Shown: in pieces, positions 10,972 through 24,179 of the stretch | Layout: the number at the start of each line of letters is the position of its first letter | How positions within the stretch are numbered: the first letter of the stretch is position 1 | NCBI GenBank assembly: GCA_029641185.1 | Contig: JAPWGK010000003.1 | Span: 1,364,001-1,428,000, forward strand | From: Pseudofabraea citricarpa | Taxonomy: Eukaryota > Ascomycota > Leotiomycetes > Helotiales > Dermateaceae | Direction of reading: 5' to 3' | Length of the DNA stretch: 64,000 bases | Notes under the pieces: generated by a model | Told to the model about the DNA's origin: nothing | Seen by the model: only the letters and a program-made list of their open reading frames with translations | Database searches by the model: none | Position numbers and translations under genes: made by a program

Positions 10972-13544
10972 ATTGATTGATTTGAATCTTGTTGTACTTG
11001 CAAAGTATACTATCTAGAACGTTGAAGTGTTCTCTGAAGTAGATAACTAGCTGATAAGAACAGATTCCGGTTGCTTGATGGCTTGTATGAGAGGAAGAGA
11101 CAATGCCAGGATATATGTTGTGAAGAGGTGACCCTTATTTATAAAGTCATGATTGAAAACGAAATGCATGTAAGAAAATATTGAGGACACTATGATATTG
11201 ACTTCTAGCCAATTGTGTCCTAAGAACGCATTCTGGACTCAGGTCAACAGCCCCAACGCGTCAGTACGAGAGAAACACAGGAAGAGCTGTACAATCCAAA
11301 CGTAGCATCGATTGCATACTGGATAGATGTAACAAGAGTCAGTCAGGTAAGTGGACCTTTTGAAATCTCATCGAGCCATATTGGCTTCAGCCCTGTCAGC
11401 TTTTGTGGCGCTGGTGGAGGGTCAAGATCTGACATTAGTTCAGAGGCATTTCTCGCCTGTGAGTGGCCCCGCGGGTAACAACCCAAGTATAAACCTGCCC
11501 GTCAATTTCCATCTCTATGGACTCCGGGAACAGGCTGCCATTCCAGAGCATGGGGGTCGGTTACCGAGCAAAGGGGCACGGGTCTGTGAAACCAAGAATT
11601 TCTGCCCTTTGAGTGGTGGACAGATAATGAAGCTCGGTACTAAAATGGGAGTTTTAACTAAGAGGCAACCATATGCTCCAGTCACAAGAACCAAATTTAG
11701 CTATAAGAAATGGCTTTTCCTCCCCTGGATCCCACGGTAAAGGAGCTACTGAGCAAATTTGACATTGACAAACCTGAGCAACAGTAGCCAACTCTCTACT
11801 TGCTATGTCAAAAGTCTGGATGCCTACGATTCGAACGGACACAGCCCCGGGGCAAGACCGAGCCATGTGTAATCTTGCTGCACAAATGTCAAACTTGCAT
11901 TCTACTTCATTGAGAAGGGTGAGAACGGCCTCTCATTTGTGCAATACTATGAGGCCCGCAACCCCACGGCATGCAGCAGACCAAGCTGAGGATCTTGAAA
12001 CTTCATGTGCTCAGTGGTCTATGTCCGAAACTCCGGACATTAAGGCAGCAGATGCATGGTGATGCAGGTCCTAACAGTCACCTGGGACAGATGATTCCCA
12101 AGATGCCAACTACATCTGGGGATGACTTCTTTCCTCGTGGCAAATCCTTAAGTGCTGACATACTAGTCTTGAATATCAGCCTCAAAACCCAAACTGCGGT
12201 CATCATTGGCGGATGGTTTACGACAAGCGAAAGGCTTCAACAACGCGTCCACGGCCTATCGCCCACACATCTCGAAGCTGCTCCCACTGTTGTTTAAGGG
12301 AACATGTAGCGACGTCTTATTCAGCGTGGGGGTTCTTTGGTGGTTTGAAGAATGAGGGCAAACATCTGGAAGCACCAAAAGGGCATCGGTGAGCATAATA
12401 TGAGCTCGCACGGGGGTTCGTCGGCCAGGATCTCTATCACGAGATGCAAATCCAGATGACAAGACTCAGCTGCTGACATAGAAGCACTGATATCTCTTCA
12501 GATACTCAAGGCATCCGACTTGGTGCCGAGCCGCGGGAATCTCGCTGACATTGGCCGTCGGAGCTGATGTTAAGCGCTGGTTCCAGGATAGATAGGTATG
12601 CCGCGCGGACGTCGTATGAGTGAGATGAAGATTTCCAGGCGAAGTCAAGATATCATCATCATCATAGCAAGCAGTTGTCGAGGGTCGAGAGAGAAGGTTC
12701 GAGTCGGTGAGACTGTGCAGGTTGACTCGAGGTGAGATTGATGACGGGAGATGATGGGTGAGAAGGAACGAGGACGTGGACGTCGGTAAGAAATGGCCCT
12801 GCTCGGAAGTTTATTATTCCGACCATGTATACTCTTTTGTTCTTGTTCTTGTTCTCGTTTCCTTCTTCCTTCTCTTGCTCCTTTACTGACTCCTACACTC
12901 CTTCGCCCCTTTGCTCGGCTACCAACGTCTTCTCGCTATACAGACCTTCTCGCTATAAATCCAGTCTTCAATAATATTGACGTCAAGGTCTAGATGCCTG
13001 ACTAGCCAGCAAGTGCTGACTCTCAGGAATCTCTTTTAGAGTTGCACCAGCAAAGCTCACCGGCAGACAAGAATGCTGGGGACTCCTCTAGAGCCAACGT
13101 CCATTTAAGCTTCATTCTTGGTCCATCAAACGTGATCGGCACAACCAATGGTGAAAACCTGGTTGAGACCCATGACGATCGCCATCGGCTTCCCCCATCC
13201 CGAACCAGATGCGCATCTGGAGATTCACATTCCAGATCATGTTTTAATTTCATTTATCTTGATCCGGGGCCGGCCTCAACATGAACGGTAGTGGGAGAGA
13301 AATGGCTTTGTTGCATGTTTGTCGCGTCTAATTCTCAATCCCTTCGCTCGTTGTAATTCCTTTAAAACTTCCACCATTTCCGCTTTCTACCTGCTCAAAA
13401 TATCGTGCCAAAATCAGTCCTTCAGTCACTCATTACCAATTACTCGTCTTTCGTTTTGCTGTCAGGCTCTATATCATTTATTTACTGCTTGCCAGGTCTT
13501 AATTCAATTTCTACCGTTTCAGCTCTCTAAATCAAACATCCAAA
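10972..13544. other. Intergenic between divergent genes, no gene supported
   Basis: The leftmost few hundred bases should be the promoter of the minus-strand gene. The 200 bases before 13545 are CT-rich, as is common upstream of highly expressed fungal genes. The longest open frame (11351-11740) starts at GTG and shows no domain. I see no pseudogene clear enough to name. Confidence 0.5.
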
Positions 13545-14510
13545 ATGAAGTATTCATACTCCCTCGCTGCTCTTGCAGCAGCATCTACTGTTTCTGCTGG
13601 ACCACTCGGAAAGCGCCAAGCTGCTATCACTGATGGTACTTCCCCCAATCTATAGCATCCAGTTGGCCTTAGTTAACACGATTTAGTCGACATTCTCAAC
13701 TATGCCTTGACCCTTGAGCACCTCGAGAGCAAATTCTACCGAGAAGGTCTGGCCAACTATACGCAAGCCGAATTCGTAGCCGCTGGTTTCGCTGACCCAT
13801 TCTACGCCAACCTCCAAGAAGTCTCGTACGATGAAGACACACACGTATCGTTCCTAGCAGGGGCTCTAGGATCTGCTGCTGTTGCAGAATGCACGTACTC
13901 GTTCCCATCCACCGACGCAGCATCCTTCGTCGCTCTCGCATCCGTCCTCGAGGGCGTCGGAGTCTCCGCATACCTCGGAGCCGCAGCATCGATTGCCAAC
14001 CCAGCATACCTGACTGCAGCTGGATCAATCCTCACGATTGAAGCTCGCCACAACGCATACATCCGGGCGGCACTGGCTGAATCCCCATTCCCTCAACCTT
14101 TCGATGCCCCATTGACCTTCGATGAGGTATACACTCTAGCCTCTGGCTTCATTGTGTCGTGCCCACCGACCAACGCTGCGCTCCCAGTCAAGGCCTTTCC
14201 ATCCCTTGCTCTTGGTACCAAGGGTGCCATCAAGTCCGGTGACACCATCACCCTGTTGACTCCAGGTTACACTCTCCTTCCTCAGGACGGAAAGGGATCT
14301 GTGTACGCTGCATTCATCACCGTCACTGGCCCAATCTACGCCGATGCCACGCCCGTCGAAGGTGGATTCACCGTCGTCGTTCCAGCTGGCATCAACGGCC
14401 AGAGCTATGCCGTTCTCACAGGCTGCAAGGATGCCGTCACCGACAGCACTGTCGCCGCCGGACCAGCCATCATCGAGATCACCAACCCCTACCCGACCAA
14501 GTCGACCTAA
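13545..14510 (+). CDS. Secreted ferritin-like (Ferritin_2 / Rds1-type) protein
   Basis: Exons 13545-13635 and 13687-14510 join in phase 1 across a 51-bp intron to give 304 residues. Residues 1-18 are a signal peptide (MKYSYSLAALAAASTVSA), followed by GPLGKRQ, where KR could be a pro-peptide cleavage site. The helical domain has the signature blocks of the Ferritin_2 family, which includes fungal Rds1-like and plant desiccation-related PCC13-62 proteins: DILNYALTLEHLESKFYREGL, YDEDTHVSFLAGAL, and IEARHNAYIRAAL. Glu and His in these blocks are the candidate metal ligands. The last ~100 residues form a beta-rich tail (GDTITLLTPGYTLLP onward). The protein is likely extracellular and stress- or nutrient-induced. 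Its biochemical function in fungi is not settled. Confidence 0.9.
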
Positions 14511-15361
14511 AGCAGAAACGAAGCCGGATGATTAACTCTTTCTGAGCTCGCTTGAAACTACGATACCTGACGTCTCTTTTTTCTCTTTTTTTTTTCTTTT
14601 TTGGACTTTCTGCCTTTTTCTTTTCTTCCTTCTTGTATCTTCGTCCACGATACTCCTATTGCCAATTTTCCTTTTCGTTGTATATATCCCAGATATAATA
14701 TTCTTACTGTAGCAGTAGTAGTTGTAACAGTAGATCTCGTAGTGCTGTGTGGTAGGTAACGAACGTGCAGGGTTTTCTTTTTTTCTTTTTGTTTTCCCAT
14801 GTCGTAGACAACAAATCAAAGCAATGACAATGTCCTTATAACCAGCTTGAGAACATGTAAAAGTACTTCGGGTCTTCCTTCGCACTTCCTGTGTTTATGT
14901 GCATCTGGCTTTTTGAAATCCTTCATACTTGTCTCTGTATGAGTAAGTATCCTACCCCATGGGAACGTGTCTATCCAACACGTGGTAGATACGCACTTAC
15001 TTGGGCACAGAGGGAGGCTTTAGAACGTTAAACCCTTGGAAGTATTCGCTTGACATATATGAAGTGCGAAGAAGAGAGTTTGGTCACAGGAATACCGAGT
15101 TAGTGATTCCGCTTTTCGCAAAAACAGAGAAGAGATGGAAATGCTGTGAAGAAATTCTATTGATTAAGAATTATAAACGTGGCATAACAAGACAAGATCT
15201 AATGCTATATATAATGCATGCAAGTGAAGAAACCCGGATCCTATTTCCCTTTTGAAGAAGAAAAGAAAGAAAGAAAAATGCACGAGAAGGGCTTTTCTTG
15301 GTTGAAGTCTCGAAAATATTTGCTGAGATGAGAACTTCAGTTGACATTTGTTCTCGGCTCT
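14511..15361. other. Intergenic between convergent genes
   Basis: The 3' flanks of the ferritin-like gene and the WSC hydrolase meet here. T-rich tracts follow the stop codon (14574-14600, 14775-14800). No gene is supported. Confidence 0.55.
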
Positions 15362-17537
15362 TTATTCAACCTGCACAATAATCGTCAGTCATAAGTTCGC
15401 TGTTCGTTTGGGGCGCTATTCAAGATTTCTTACCACAACTTTGCTTTCGTCCGCGTACCAGGTCAAACGATTGCCTGCACCACTAGAGACCGGTGCGTTA
15501 GTTATGTGTATATGAGAATACAGTGAGAGTAAGTGAAGGACTTACCAAGGTTGAAGCGAGTTCCCGCTGCAGGTCATAGAACACTCTGCTCTCGTGATAG
15601 TGACACTTCCCGTACCGATTGCATTTCCACAGTAGCATTCAGATGAGTATTCGGTTCTTTTGGTCCTGTTAGTTATTTGATCGTTCTAATAGTCAGATAA
15701 TTGGCTACTTACCCAAAATAGTTGTATCCGACACAGTACGCTGCACAAGTCTCGAGCGTCATGGTGTTGCTAGCCGTTGAAGCATCTGCAAACGCATGAA
15801 CATTCGTGCCTTCGGTACGGCAACCTTCATAGGAGAATGCTCCAATAGTAGCTGGAGCACTTGGAGATGAGAGTCGTGTGGGTGTACCGTTCGAGTAGAC
15901 CGACAGCCGACTGCTGGCTCCACATGTCTGTGTAGTGTTTCCAGGGCATGCGTCGGAACAGCCGCTGTCTACGACCTGCTCGGCTCTAGCAGTAAGAGCA
16001 TTACCACAGTAACACTCGGCACCATATTCTGCGCCTGCAATCGTGTAGCCTGCAGCATCGCACGCACTCGTACATTTTTCGATCGTGTTGTCAGTGCTAG
16101 AGTACGCTTGGTAGCCAAGACTTCTGGGGGTCTGATCCGTGAAACAACCTGCAAATGTCATGTTGCCGGCGTATACGGTCGTTGGTCCAGTAGGTACTGT
16201 GCTGCTAAAGTTGGGATCGGGATACGGATCATCGCCGGTCTGTCTGCGTGGATATCCCACATCAAAGGCTCTTTCTCCAGTGCCATTGAAGTTGTCGAGG
16301 AAGAGACGAGCTTGACCGGCTGAAGAGGCAAACATGGCTCCGGCGTCATGTCCAGTCTGGACATAATCAATGGTGGAACATGGTCCTGCGGTGGTATTGG
16401 GGCTGGGGCAAGAAGGTGGGAACTCGCTGATGAAGTTGAAAAATCGCTCGTTTCGGTTCCCGCCACTTACTCGAGGTGCACATGAACTTGAGGTATCTCC
16501 AAGATCCTGCACACCACGACCATAGTTGACAGACCTTGAGTTGTAGCGTGCAAGAACTGCCTCGCGACCTTGTGCCACAAGTTCACTTCCGTAGCTGTTC
16601 ACTGCATCGTAATTGCTGAGTCCCTCCCGCCAATCATCATAAGTGGAACAAGAGGAATAATCCAAAGGTCTCGTCTCCGAAAACCAGAGATAGCTGTTGG
16701 GGTTACCAACCCAGTAGGAGATAGGTGTCTCCAAACCAAGCTCATTTGCTACAGCTGCGTAACGCTGGACAAATTGTGCTCCAAGAGAGTGGCCAGCGAT
16801 GACGATTTGTTGCATATTCGGGAATATGCTAGAATCGTCAAAGTACCTAATCAGTTGATCAAGCGCCTCGTATGATGATACAGTTTTGGTTTGATAGGGA
16901 TACATGTTGTCGCCCCCATCAGCCCAGAGCGTTCCTGACCATACCAAGGCACTGGAAGTAGATCCTCGCCCGGCTGCAAGACCTTCAGTCCATGGATAAC
17001 CGGTGGTTTTGTCGGCACCATTGGGCTAAAATTCATAGTCAGTTGGCAGCAATATGTAAGATTTCCGGTCAAACTTACGAAGTAGGGGGCACAAATGGCT
17101 ACTGAGTCAAAGTCTACATCAGAATTCGGAACTTGAGACAGTGCCGAAAGAAGATTCGACATGTACCTATGTGAAGTAAGTATACATGTAGGTAAAAATT
17201 CGTTACTCTCTACGTACGTTCCTGGATCACGCTGGGTGCCATGAATGATGATTACCACTCTCTTCGTGCTAGAACCCTCAACGCGCTGGCCAGCATTGTT
17301 GTGTGAGATGTAGTTGGCCAGGGTCAAGTTGGCACTTCCACCATTTGGATCTGAGACCTTGAAAAAGGCCAGTTCCGATCCTGGTACACCAGGTACTGGA
17401 ATGGCATCAGTACGGTACGACTTTACGAAGTGAGCCAACTTACATGAATTGGCGTACTGCTCTCCCTGATATTGTTGTGCAGCAGCAAGCGAGGCGACGG
17501 CTGCCAAGAGGAGAGGAACCCTGAAAAGCGACAACAT
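15362..17537 (-). CDS. Secreted alpha/beta hydrolase with C-terminal WSC modules
   Basis: Exons 17537-17218, 17166-17079, 17025-15713, 15656-15546, 15482-15434 and 15370-15362 give 629 residues, or 613 if a further 48-bp in-frame intron (17443-17396) is removed. The start is the ATG of MLSLFRVPLLLAAVASLAAA, a signal peptide, rather than an upstream GTG. The hydrolase part contains RVVIIIHGTQRDPGTYMSN, DSVAICAPYFPNGADKT and the nucleophile elbow IVIAGHSLGAQ. HDAGAMFAS is a candidate catalytic-His region. Two WSC modules follow: FAGCFTDQTPRSL...ECYCGN...CSDACPGNTTQTCG and YEGCRTEGTNVHAF...ECYCGN...SMTCSGNSLQPCG, each with the usual Cys pattern for binding wall polysaccharide. If the last intron is not used, the protein ends at a TAG at 15416-15418 instead. 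Confidence 0.85.
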
Positions 17538-19305
17538 GTTCACTCACTTCTCACGAACTTGGGTGTATGTCCGAAACAAATCCTGAAGCACAACAGAGCG
17601 AAGTTGGACAAGTCCACGGAGGAGATGTTATAGAGGGCGCTATAAGGATCAACATGGTGCTTGCAGGCATGATGATATTATCGTCTGGGTGACCAGCATC
17701 GTCAGATACGAGAGGACCAAGTAATGCAGATTCTGGTTGGAATTCGATGCGAGCTTACTCCGTACCGTATTTGCTGGGTCATCTAAATGCGTGCAGCACA
17801 GCTCGGCGAGTGGATGGATGGGTAAATCTGTGCAAGATAATCATATTGCCGGAGATCAGCAGGCGGGGGGGTCTGGTTCGAGAGACTGTGATGTGCAGAG
17901 TACCGCAACGGATAACCTTGAATTTCCCTCGACCCACCGGTGAGGCATTGTAGATGATGATGTGCACTGACTGGAATTCTGGTTTGTCGAAGCACAGCAA
18001 TACTGTACACGTCTTGATGTATGGTCGAGACGAGAACGGGACATTGGAGCCGGAATAACAACGTAAGAAAAAGGTCGATGGTTGCAGCCGGTAAGCTGCA
18101 AAGTTGGAGGAAGCATGGTACGGGTACACAGGGACACGCTGGAATGCGAATGCAGAATGCAAATGGCAAATGGCAAATGCAGATGCAACGCTGCGAGCCT
18201 TGCTTCGTTATCGTAAGCGATGCGTGGGTCGGAGCAGAAAGCCAGGGGGTGCCTGCATCTTGAGCTTCGACCACTTTTCTCATCTTAAGCATCCGAACTC
18301 AATATTCTACTGAACTTAATTCCGCTCTTGTTGGGCCACGACCTCGACCACGACCACAACCCACAATAAACCGGTACACAATGCCACAAACCACTCACCA
18401 CTCACCACTCACCACTCACCACCACCCGCTGCGGCTGATACCGTACCGTAGAACGAGCAAACATCACCACCACCGTCCACTTGAGCCTCGACCCGTCCGC
18501 CATCCGTCTTACCCATATTGCCGCCAAGCAAACATTGGGTCGAAGAAACACACAACCCTGCCTGAACCGCGTCTCTGGTCTTGAGGCTGCTGTGGACTGA
18601 GGCTCGTTCAAATCTACACCGTCGATCACCTCCTGTTGTGTGTCGCTGCTACAGAGTACACACGCGATAATCTCGTGGTCGTGTCTCAGGCGGGAAGACC
18701 TTGTTTATACCTTCATCACCCGAGCCATGTCCCGTTGTTGTCTCGACTCGATCGGCCTTGGCTTCAGCTGCTGCACTATTTCCTTTGTTGGTCCCCGGTG
18801 TTCTATGGAAAGGACAGCGGTGTACGTACCTCGTCGCCGGACGGCTTTGTTGCGCACAAAAGCAACTTCAAAGTTGAAGTGTGCAAGGCAAGATCTTCAA
18901 CGTATCTCTGGCCCAAAACAGAAGTCTGGGGTGCCTGGTGCAGCCAATACAGTGGACGGTTCAGAGACCGCTGACGAACATATTGCTTCTTTCTTTTGGT
19001 GGGATGCTGACGCCGATGGATGTTGGAGAGACGCCACTGAAGCCGAAAAGGGGCTGTTGCAGACTTTAATTCCTCTCCCTTTCCGCCTTTTGGCTGCTTG
19101 ACACCCATCTCAAGGACCAAGAATGAGGGAAGTCAGTCTCAAAATGGGTTTGCACGTCATAACTATGTTGTCTGTTCTTTACTGTTGATCAATTCCGAGA
19201 ATTGGGTCTGTCATTTGGTTGTGTCCTCTTATTTGCAGTGTGTTTTAAAATCCTCAACGCCGTCCATTTCCAGCAGCAAAACATGTATCCCGGCCGATCG
19301 ACCTA
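17538..19305. other. Intergenic, no gene supported
   Basis: This gap holds the promoter of the WSC hydrolase on its left side. A CACTCAC repeat lies at 18393-18422. Several overlapping open frames up to 169 codons occur on both strands, but none shows a motif or continues through splice sites. Confidence 0.5.
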
Positions 19306-19935
19306 TCAAGAATCCCGATTCACGATCCTGAGCGGGCCGAGATCCCTACCAACCATAGTCGTAGCATCTTCAGGCCCTGCCGAATATCTCGCCTCCTGCA
19401 ACACCTCCTCTAGCTCAGACATCAGTAACTTCCCTGGCACAGTGAAACATAGGTAGTCACCTACCAACCTCTTTGTCAAGAGCAATTGCAGAGTTCTGGA
19501 GCAAAGCGCTCAGAGCATCACGCGTCCACAGTACACAGCTGTAGCCAGCGAGCTCCTGGTTGCCGTCCCTGCCAGCAGGATCAAACTTAATCTGCTTCAG
19601 AGTCTCCTCTATTCGGTCGACATCTGCATCGTTGCTGATGGTCGAGATGGCATACATCAGAACTAGTGTTCTTGAAACCGTTATATCTTGGATATCACGC
19701 CGCTCGTACGACCATGTTTGCGAGGCTGCGGAGAAAACTGCATGGAGAAGAGTGCCGCCCGTTGGCGAGCAAGGCACGAAAAAGCCTCGGTGCTGCAAAT
19801 CATTAGCTTTATGATATTCCGTCAAGGACAGAGACGTACATAATCATTGACTTGAGGAGCATAGAAGGCGAGATAGAGCGTATCTTCTTGGAGACTTCCA
19901 GACAAGTCACGTAACTCCTTTCCACTGCCAGTCAT
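19306..19935 (-). CDS. Small three-exon hypothetical protein
   Basis: Exons 19935-19840, 19792-19465 and 19409-19306 join in phases 0 and 1 to give 175 residues. The introns are 47 bp (GTACGT...TTGCAG) and 55 bp (GTAGGT, CTGATG branch, GAGCTAG). The protein begins MTGSGKELRDLSGSLQEDTL and continues YLAFYAPQVNDY-HRGFFVPCSPTGGTLLHAVF, QTWSYERRDIQDITVSRTLV, DADVDRIEETLKQIKFD, LWTRDALSALLQNSAIALDKE-VEEVLQEARYSAG. It appears soluble and mixed alpha/beta, without signal peptide or membrane segment. The Trp-rich block SYSCVLWTRDALSAL-like and the context resemble the small orphan proteins common in leotiomycetes. Function is unknown. Confidence 0.72.
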
Positions 19936-22555
19936 GATGATGGTTTGAGTGCATTCCTTTACACCGGGTTGGCTGGATGTGGTTGAGCCTTTATTGACGA
20001 GAAAGCAAGGAGATTATTCCCGGTCATCAAGCTTGGATTTGCCAACAAAAGAAAAGAAAGTAAGCTGCGCTATGAATCATTCACCCTTAGGAGTGTGTAA
20101 CAGAGCTGGATCCCGGTGCGCATCCAACAAACCTGTTGAATATATGCGGGAAGTTAACTGCTTTCGATTCCAGATGCGTACCAAGTATGGTATTGTTCAA
20201 TAGAAGTTCAGCTTCCAAGCCTCCCTCCAATATGATGGCTAGTATGGTATCAATTTTAAGACGATGTGTTCCTGTTTTGCATTACTTTTTGTTTGCGACG
20301 CAAGTACTGCTGCAAAGATGCGATCGCTGATTCATTGCATTTTGCGTCAGCGAGTACGCCCAGCTAGCCTTCACTTTACATGCGACATAAGAAATCGACG
20401 ATGTTTGCATGCACGCGATCGCAGCCTTGCAATTCATCGATCGGTTTTCTATTCTCCTCATCCGATAACCTTTCTATATCCTCCTAAAATGTGATAGCTT
20501 GCTGCCATCTGTGAGGGAAGAATTATCCACCATCCTTCTCAACAATTCTGTGATTACAAAAAGTCTCGTATATATTTATCTCCTTCGACCGCTTCACCAC
20601 TCTAGTGTCCAAGTGGGTGTTCGCAGCTCATCGCTTTAATGCCAAGATAATAGTATCTAGTTAAAGAATCGAAGTATTGATAATCCATATCCAACCCTTT
20701 GAAATTATGGATCGCCTCACTCATAGCAAGAAAAGGGCTCCTTTCCCTCTTTCTCGCGATTTCTCACGTCGTGAAACCTCCATTTGGCTCTATTGTACAA
20801 CTCGGACAGCGCACTTCCTTCTTGGCCTTCTTTCGCTGCGGTCCACGTATCAATCATTCCACAAAGCTTCCCACTTTTACCTGCTCCTCTCGCTTCGCTG
20901 TAATGAGGGGTGTTTGGTAACTAGGCAACGAGTTCTCAAGTCTATGAGGGGTTTGTAATACAGCATTCATACGTTTAAGATCTTCGATTTTCGATTGCTG
21001 CTTGCAGAATTTCTGTATCAAAGGTGCTACGTTCCTGTTGCTAACCGAGTGCTCTCTTAGATTCTCAATCGCAACAGCGGGAAGATCCACTCTAAGCACC
21101 GACATACTCACACAGTCGAATAACGTTCTCATTACAAAACATTCATCGATCCAACCATTTCCAGTCTTCGTCACTGGCGTTTAAAGAAGGCGCTCGAAAC
21201 AAACCTCTCAATATCAAACACAGCTGTGTTCATCGCCTCTGGCCTGGGATTTTGGATCTGGCAGAACGAGCCACTAGTTTCTGATCTGCTATCCATCGGG
21301 AATATTCAGTCCGCGCTATTTCCGTACTTTTCAACATCGCCTCTTCAGTTTTCTCGTGAGCATGTCAAGACCAGTGGTGTAGCCCATATGATTGGAGTGG
21401 TATTCTATCCAGAGCTTGAGGAATTGATTCTTGAGGCTTTCTCCGATGTGTAGGCGAGGTGCATCTCGGCCTGTTATTGATCGGTCGGCCCGCCTCGGGG
21501 TGCAAGGACGCTTCACATACTTTCGACGAATTCACCATGTATTATCGGTGGCATGGGGAATAAATTAAGCTTGGGGGGATGTGATATTCTACAAAGTCTC
21601 CAGAAGAAAGTCGATGGGGTACAAGATTTGAAGTTGGCATTTCTGAAGTTGCAGTTTCTGAGGATTCAATGTGCGGAGATGAAGCTTCCGCAGATACAAT
21701 TCCTGACATTGTGAGTTATCTTCAATCACCTCTCGAAAGTAGAAGGTCTTCGATTTCAATGTCCACATAATTCACAGGCGCTGATTTGTTTTATCTTAGA
21801 GCCTGTTTCTTCAATTTCTCCCTTTACATTGCGTAAACATATTTGTTTTCTGGTTTCACTTTTGTCCAGGAGAAGAGAATAGGAGCTAACCACACACCCT
21901 TCCTGAATTTTGACTCTTGAATTTTCCTCATTAAGCTTGTTCATCTAATGTTGGTTCTTAGCTGAAGACTTGAGTTCGATTTTCATACAGAAGAAAAATG
22001 TATGATCATGATTGAATGACATAGCATAATAATCCGGCGGGCAAATCGTCAAGGGATACCGGCAACATGCAGGTAGCTTACTCCAGACACCACAACCACA
22101 CCATGAACCTACCTCGCTAAGCATGAACAGCTAAGCATGAACAAGCACTCTTTAGTCACGTACTTGCAACAGCGACCAAGCTAGGTCCATGCAGGTAACA
22201 TTCTTGATAACGTGACTGGGAGCCCCTTCTCCTCAATTTGACACCCTCTAAACTCGGAATGCGATCTCGGCATTCCATTTCTGAAAACCTCGTCAAAACC
22301 TTCCCGCCGCCATTACTTCACGGAAACACAAGCGAGCAAAAGTATGAAATAGATGCAAGAGCATATTAAGGTATATATATAATGACGATGTCAGCATATT
22401 ATGCATACGTCCTTATGAAAAACCAACATCCATTCCATCCATCCATCCATCCATCCACGCTCAATTCGCAGCTAAATATTAAATGTTCAAAAATTCATTA
22501 CCCATTAATCTAAAGTTTCTTTTTCTTCTTCTTCTCTCTTTTGCTCTCTCTTCGT
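19936..22555. other. Intergenic, no gene supported
   Basis: Only short scattered open frames are present. A second, shorter ATCC array lies at about 22433-22457, and a CTTCTT tract at 22517-22540 just beyond the fasciclin stop codon. Confidence 0.5.
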
Positions 22556-24179
22556 CTATAACATCAACCCCACACCCACCGCACCTACGAGTCCAGCCCA
22601 GGCCATTCCCGTCTCCCTAGCAGGCTTCATCCCGCCAGCGCGAGACGAAGTCGACCTCACGCCAGACGACGAGCTGGATCTTCCCGTGGTGGTCGCAGAG
22701 GCCGTAGCCGAGCCAACGGAGCCCGAAGCCTCGGTGGTGGAAGTGACAGGGCACGAGACACTGCACGGGATAGCGCTGGTGAAAGGAAGGTCGGCGACAG
22801 AACTGGCAGAGGCAAAGACGACACCCTGGGTAGGGATATCCGGGTTGGGCTGGGCACCGGGACCCTGAGGGTTGAGGACGTTGTCAATGACATGCAGCAC
22901 GCCGTTAGCGAGGAGGATGTCGGACGTGAGCAGCTGCGCGCTGTTGATGTAGACGTTGTTGCCGGCGTGCGTGATGGTGATGTTCTCGCCCGACGACGAC
23001 GCGATGCGCGTCCCGTTCGTCAGCGCCGTCGAGTACAGCACGTCGCCCGCGATGTAGTGGTAGTTCAGCACGCTGCTGAGCTGCTCGACGCTCATCTCGC
23101 TTATCACGGGCCCCAGGGCCTGGAAGGCTGCGTTGGAAGGCGCGAAGACGGTAATGTTCGCTGTCGACGACAGCGGCGCCAGCAGCTCGCTGCTGTACAG
23201 CGCGCCTTCGAACGACGTCAGGTTGTACGTCTCGGTGTTCTGCGACAGGTTTCCCGGCGGGATGAGGAGCGAGTCGATGACTTGGACGACGCCGCCTGTG
23301 AAGGAGAGGTCCTATTTCACCAAAGCAAAAAAAGTCAGAGACCCATACACCTCGGAACTTTGGCATTGACTTTCTCTTGGGAGTTTTTTCTCTGGCTCGA
23401 GGCAAAAGAAGGAGAGGGAATCTAAACTCACGGCTTGTGTCAAGGTGCTCCGGCTCCCCTGGCCGCTCACAAACACCACGACGTTCCCGGCCTGCTCGAC
23501 ATTCTCGACCCTCTGGCCGCCCGTCACGTTGCTGTACGTCTCGTCGGTCAGCAGCGTCGGGATGAACTCTGGTGTTCCGGGGACCAGCTGGGCCGCCGTG
23601 CGCGTCCCTTGCAAGATGTGGTACTCGAGCACGCTGACGATGACGCCCTCGTCGCCATTCGCCCAGGCTTCGTTCAGGACCGTGTACGGGATCTTATCGA
23701 AAGCGTCATTGTTCGGGGCCAGGATCTACGGAGGTTGCCATTTACAAATCAGTACTTGCTTGAGGGTTTGGACTTTTGGGGGACTTTGCGTTTGAGACGG
23801 GGAAGTTTAATGCGGAGAGGGGAATATGAGGGAGGGGAAAGAAAATAAAAGAAGGAACTTACAGTGACGCCTTGATACGAGGGCAATTGGAGCAGGATCT
23901 GAGGATATTTCTAAAAAGTCAAACAAAAGTTAGCTGGTTATAAAAATAAAGAATCAAAAAAATTAAAACTCCCCCCTCGAGAATTGATCCATCGCGTCCC
24001 AGCTTCCGGAGCATAGCTAGCATAAGGTAGGTACCTACCTGGATGAGAGACGTGAAGGTCGTCAAGTTCTTCTGGCCTGCCAACAGCGAGCCCAGATCTT
24101 TCACAGGCGCCGTCTGCGCATTCGCTCGAGCAGCGACGAGCGCCACGGCCGCGACGGCAATGGCAGTCCAGCTCCTCAT
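22556..24179 (-). CDS. GPI-type cell-surface protein with two fasciclin (FAS1) domains
   Basis: Exons 24179-24039, 23910-23863, 23725-23432 and 23311-22556 join in phase 0 throughout, giving 412 residues. Residues 1-20 are a signal peptide (MRSWTAIAVAAVALVAARAN). FAS1 domain 1 runs from NLTTFTSLIQ through GVTILAPNNDAF and VLEYHILQGTRTA to SFTGGVVQVIDSLLIPP. Domain 2 runs from ANITVFAPSNAAFQALG through LSSVLNYHYIAGDVLY and TITHAGNNVYINSAQLL to NGVLHVIDNVLNP. Both show the H1 (TVFAPxNxAF) and H2 (HVIDxVL) boxes of the family. A Ser/Thr-rich spacer (ATASATTTGRSSSSSG) and a final hydrophobic tail (WAGLVGAVGVGLML) suggest GPI anchoring. The role is probably cell adhesion or wall organisation. The last exon is noticeably GC-richer than its flanks. 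Confidence 0.92.

Noticed and set aside
11351..11740. Frame with a signal-peptide-like start (LLKSHRAILASALSAFVALVEG)
   Set aside because: It has no ATG, no domain, and no splice continuation into a downstream frame. It was too weak to report as a gene.
22892..23425. 177-codon antisense frame over the fasciclin gene, with similar GC-driven frames at 22905-23405
   Set aside because: They are Arg/Ala/Val-rich artefacts of a GC-rich exon. The minus-strand FAS1 exons have clear domain motifs.
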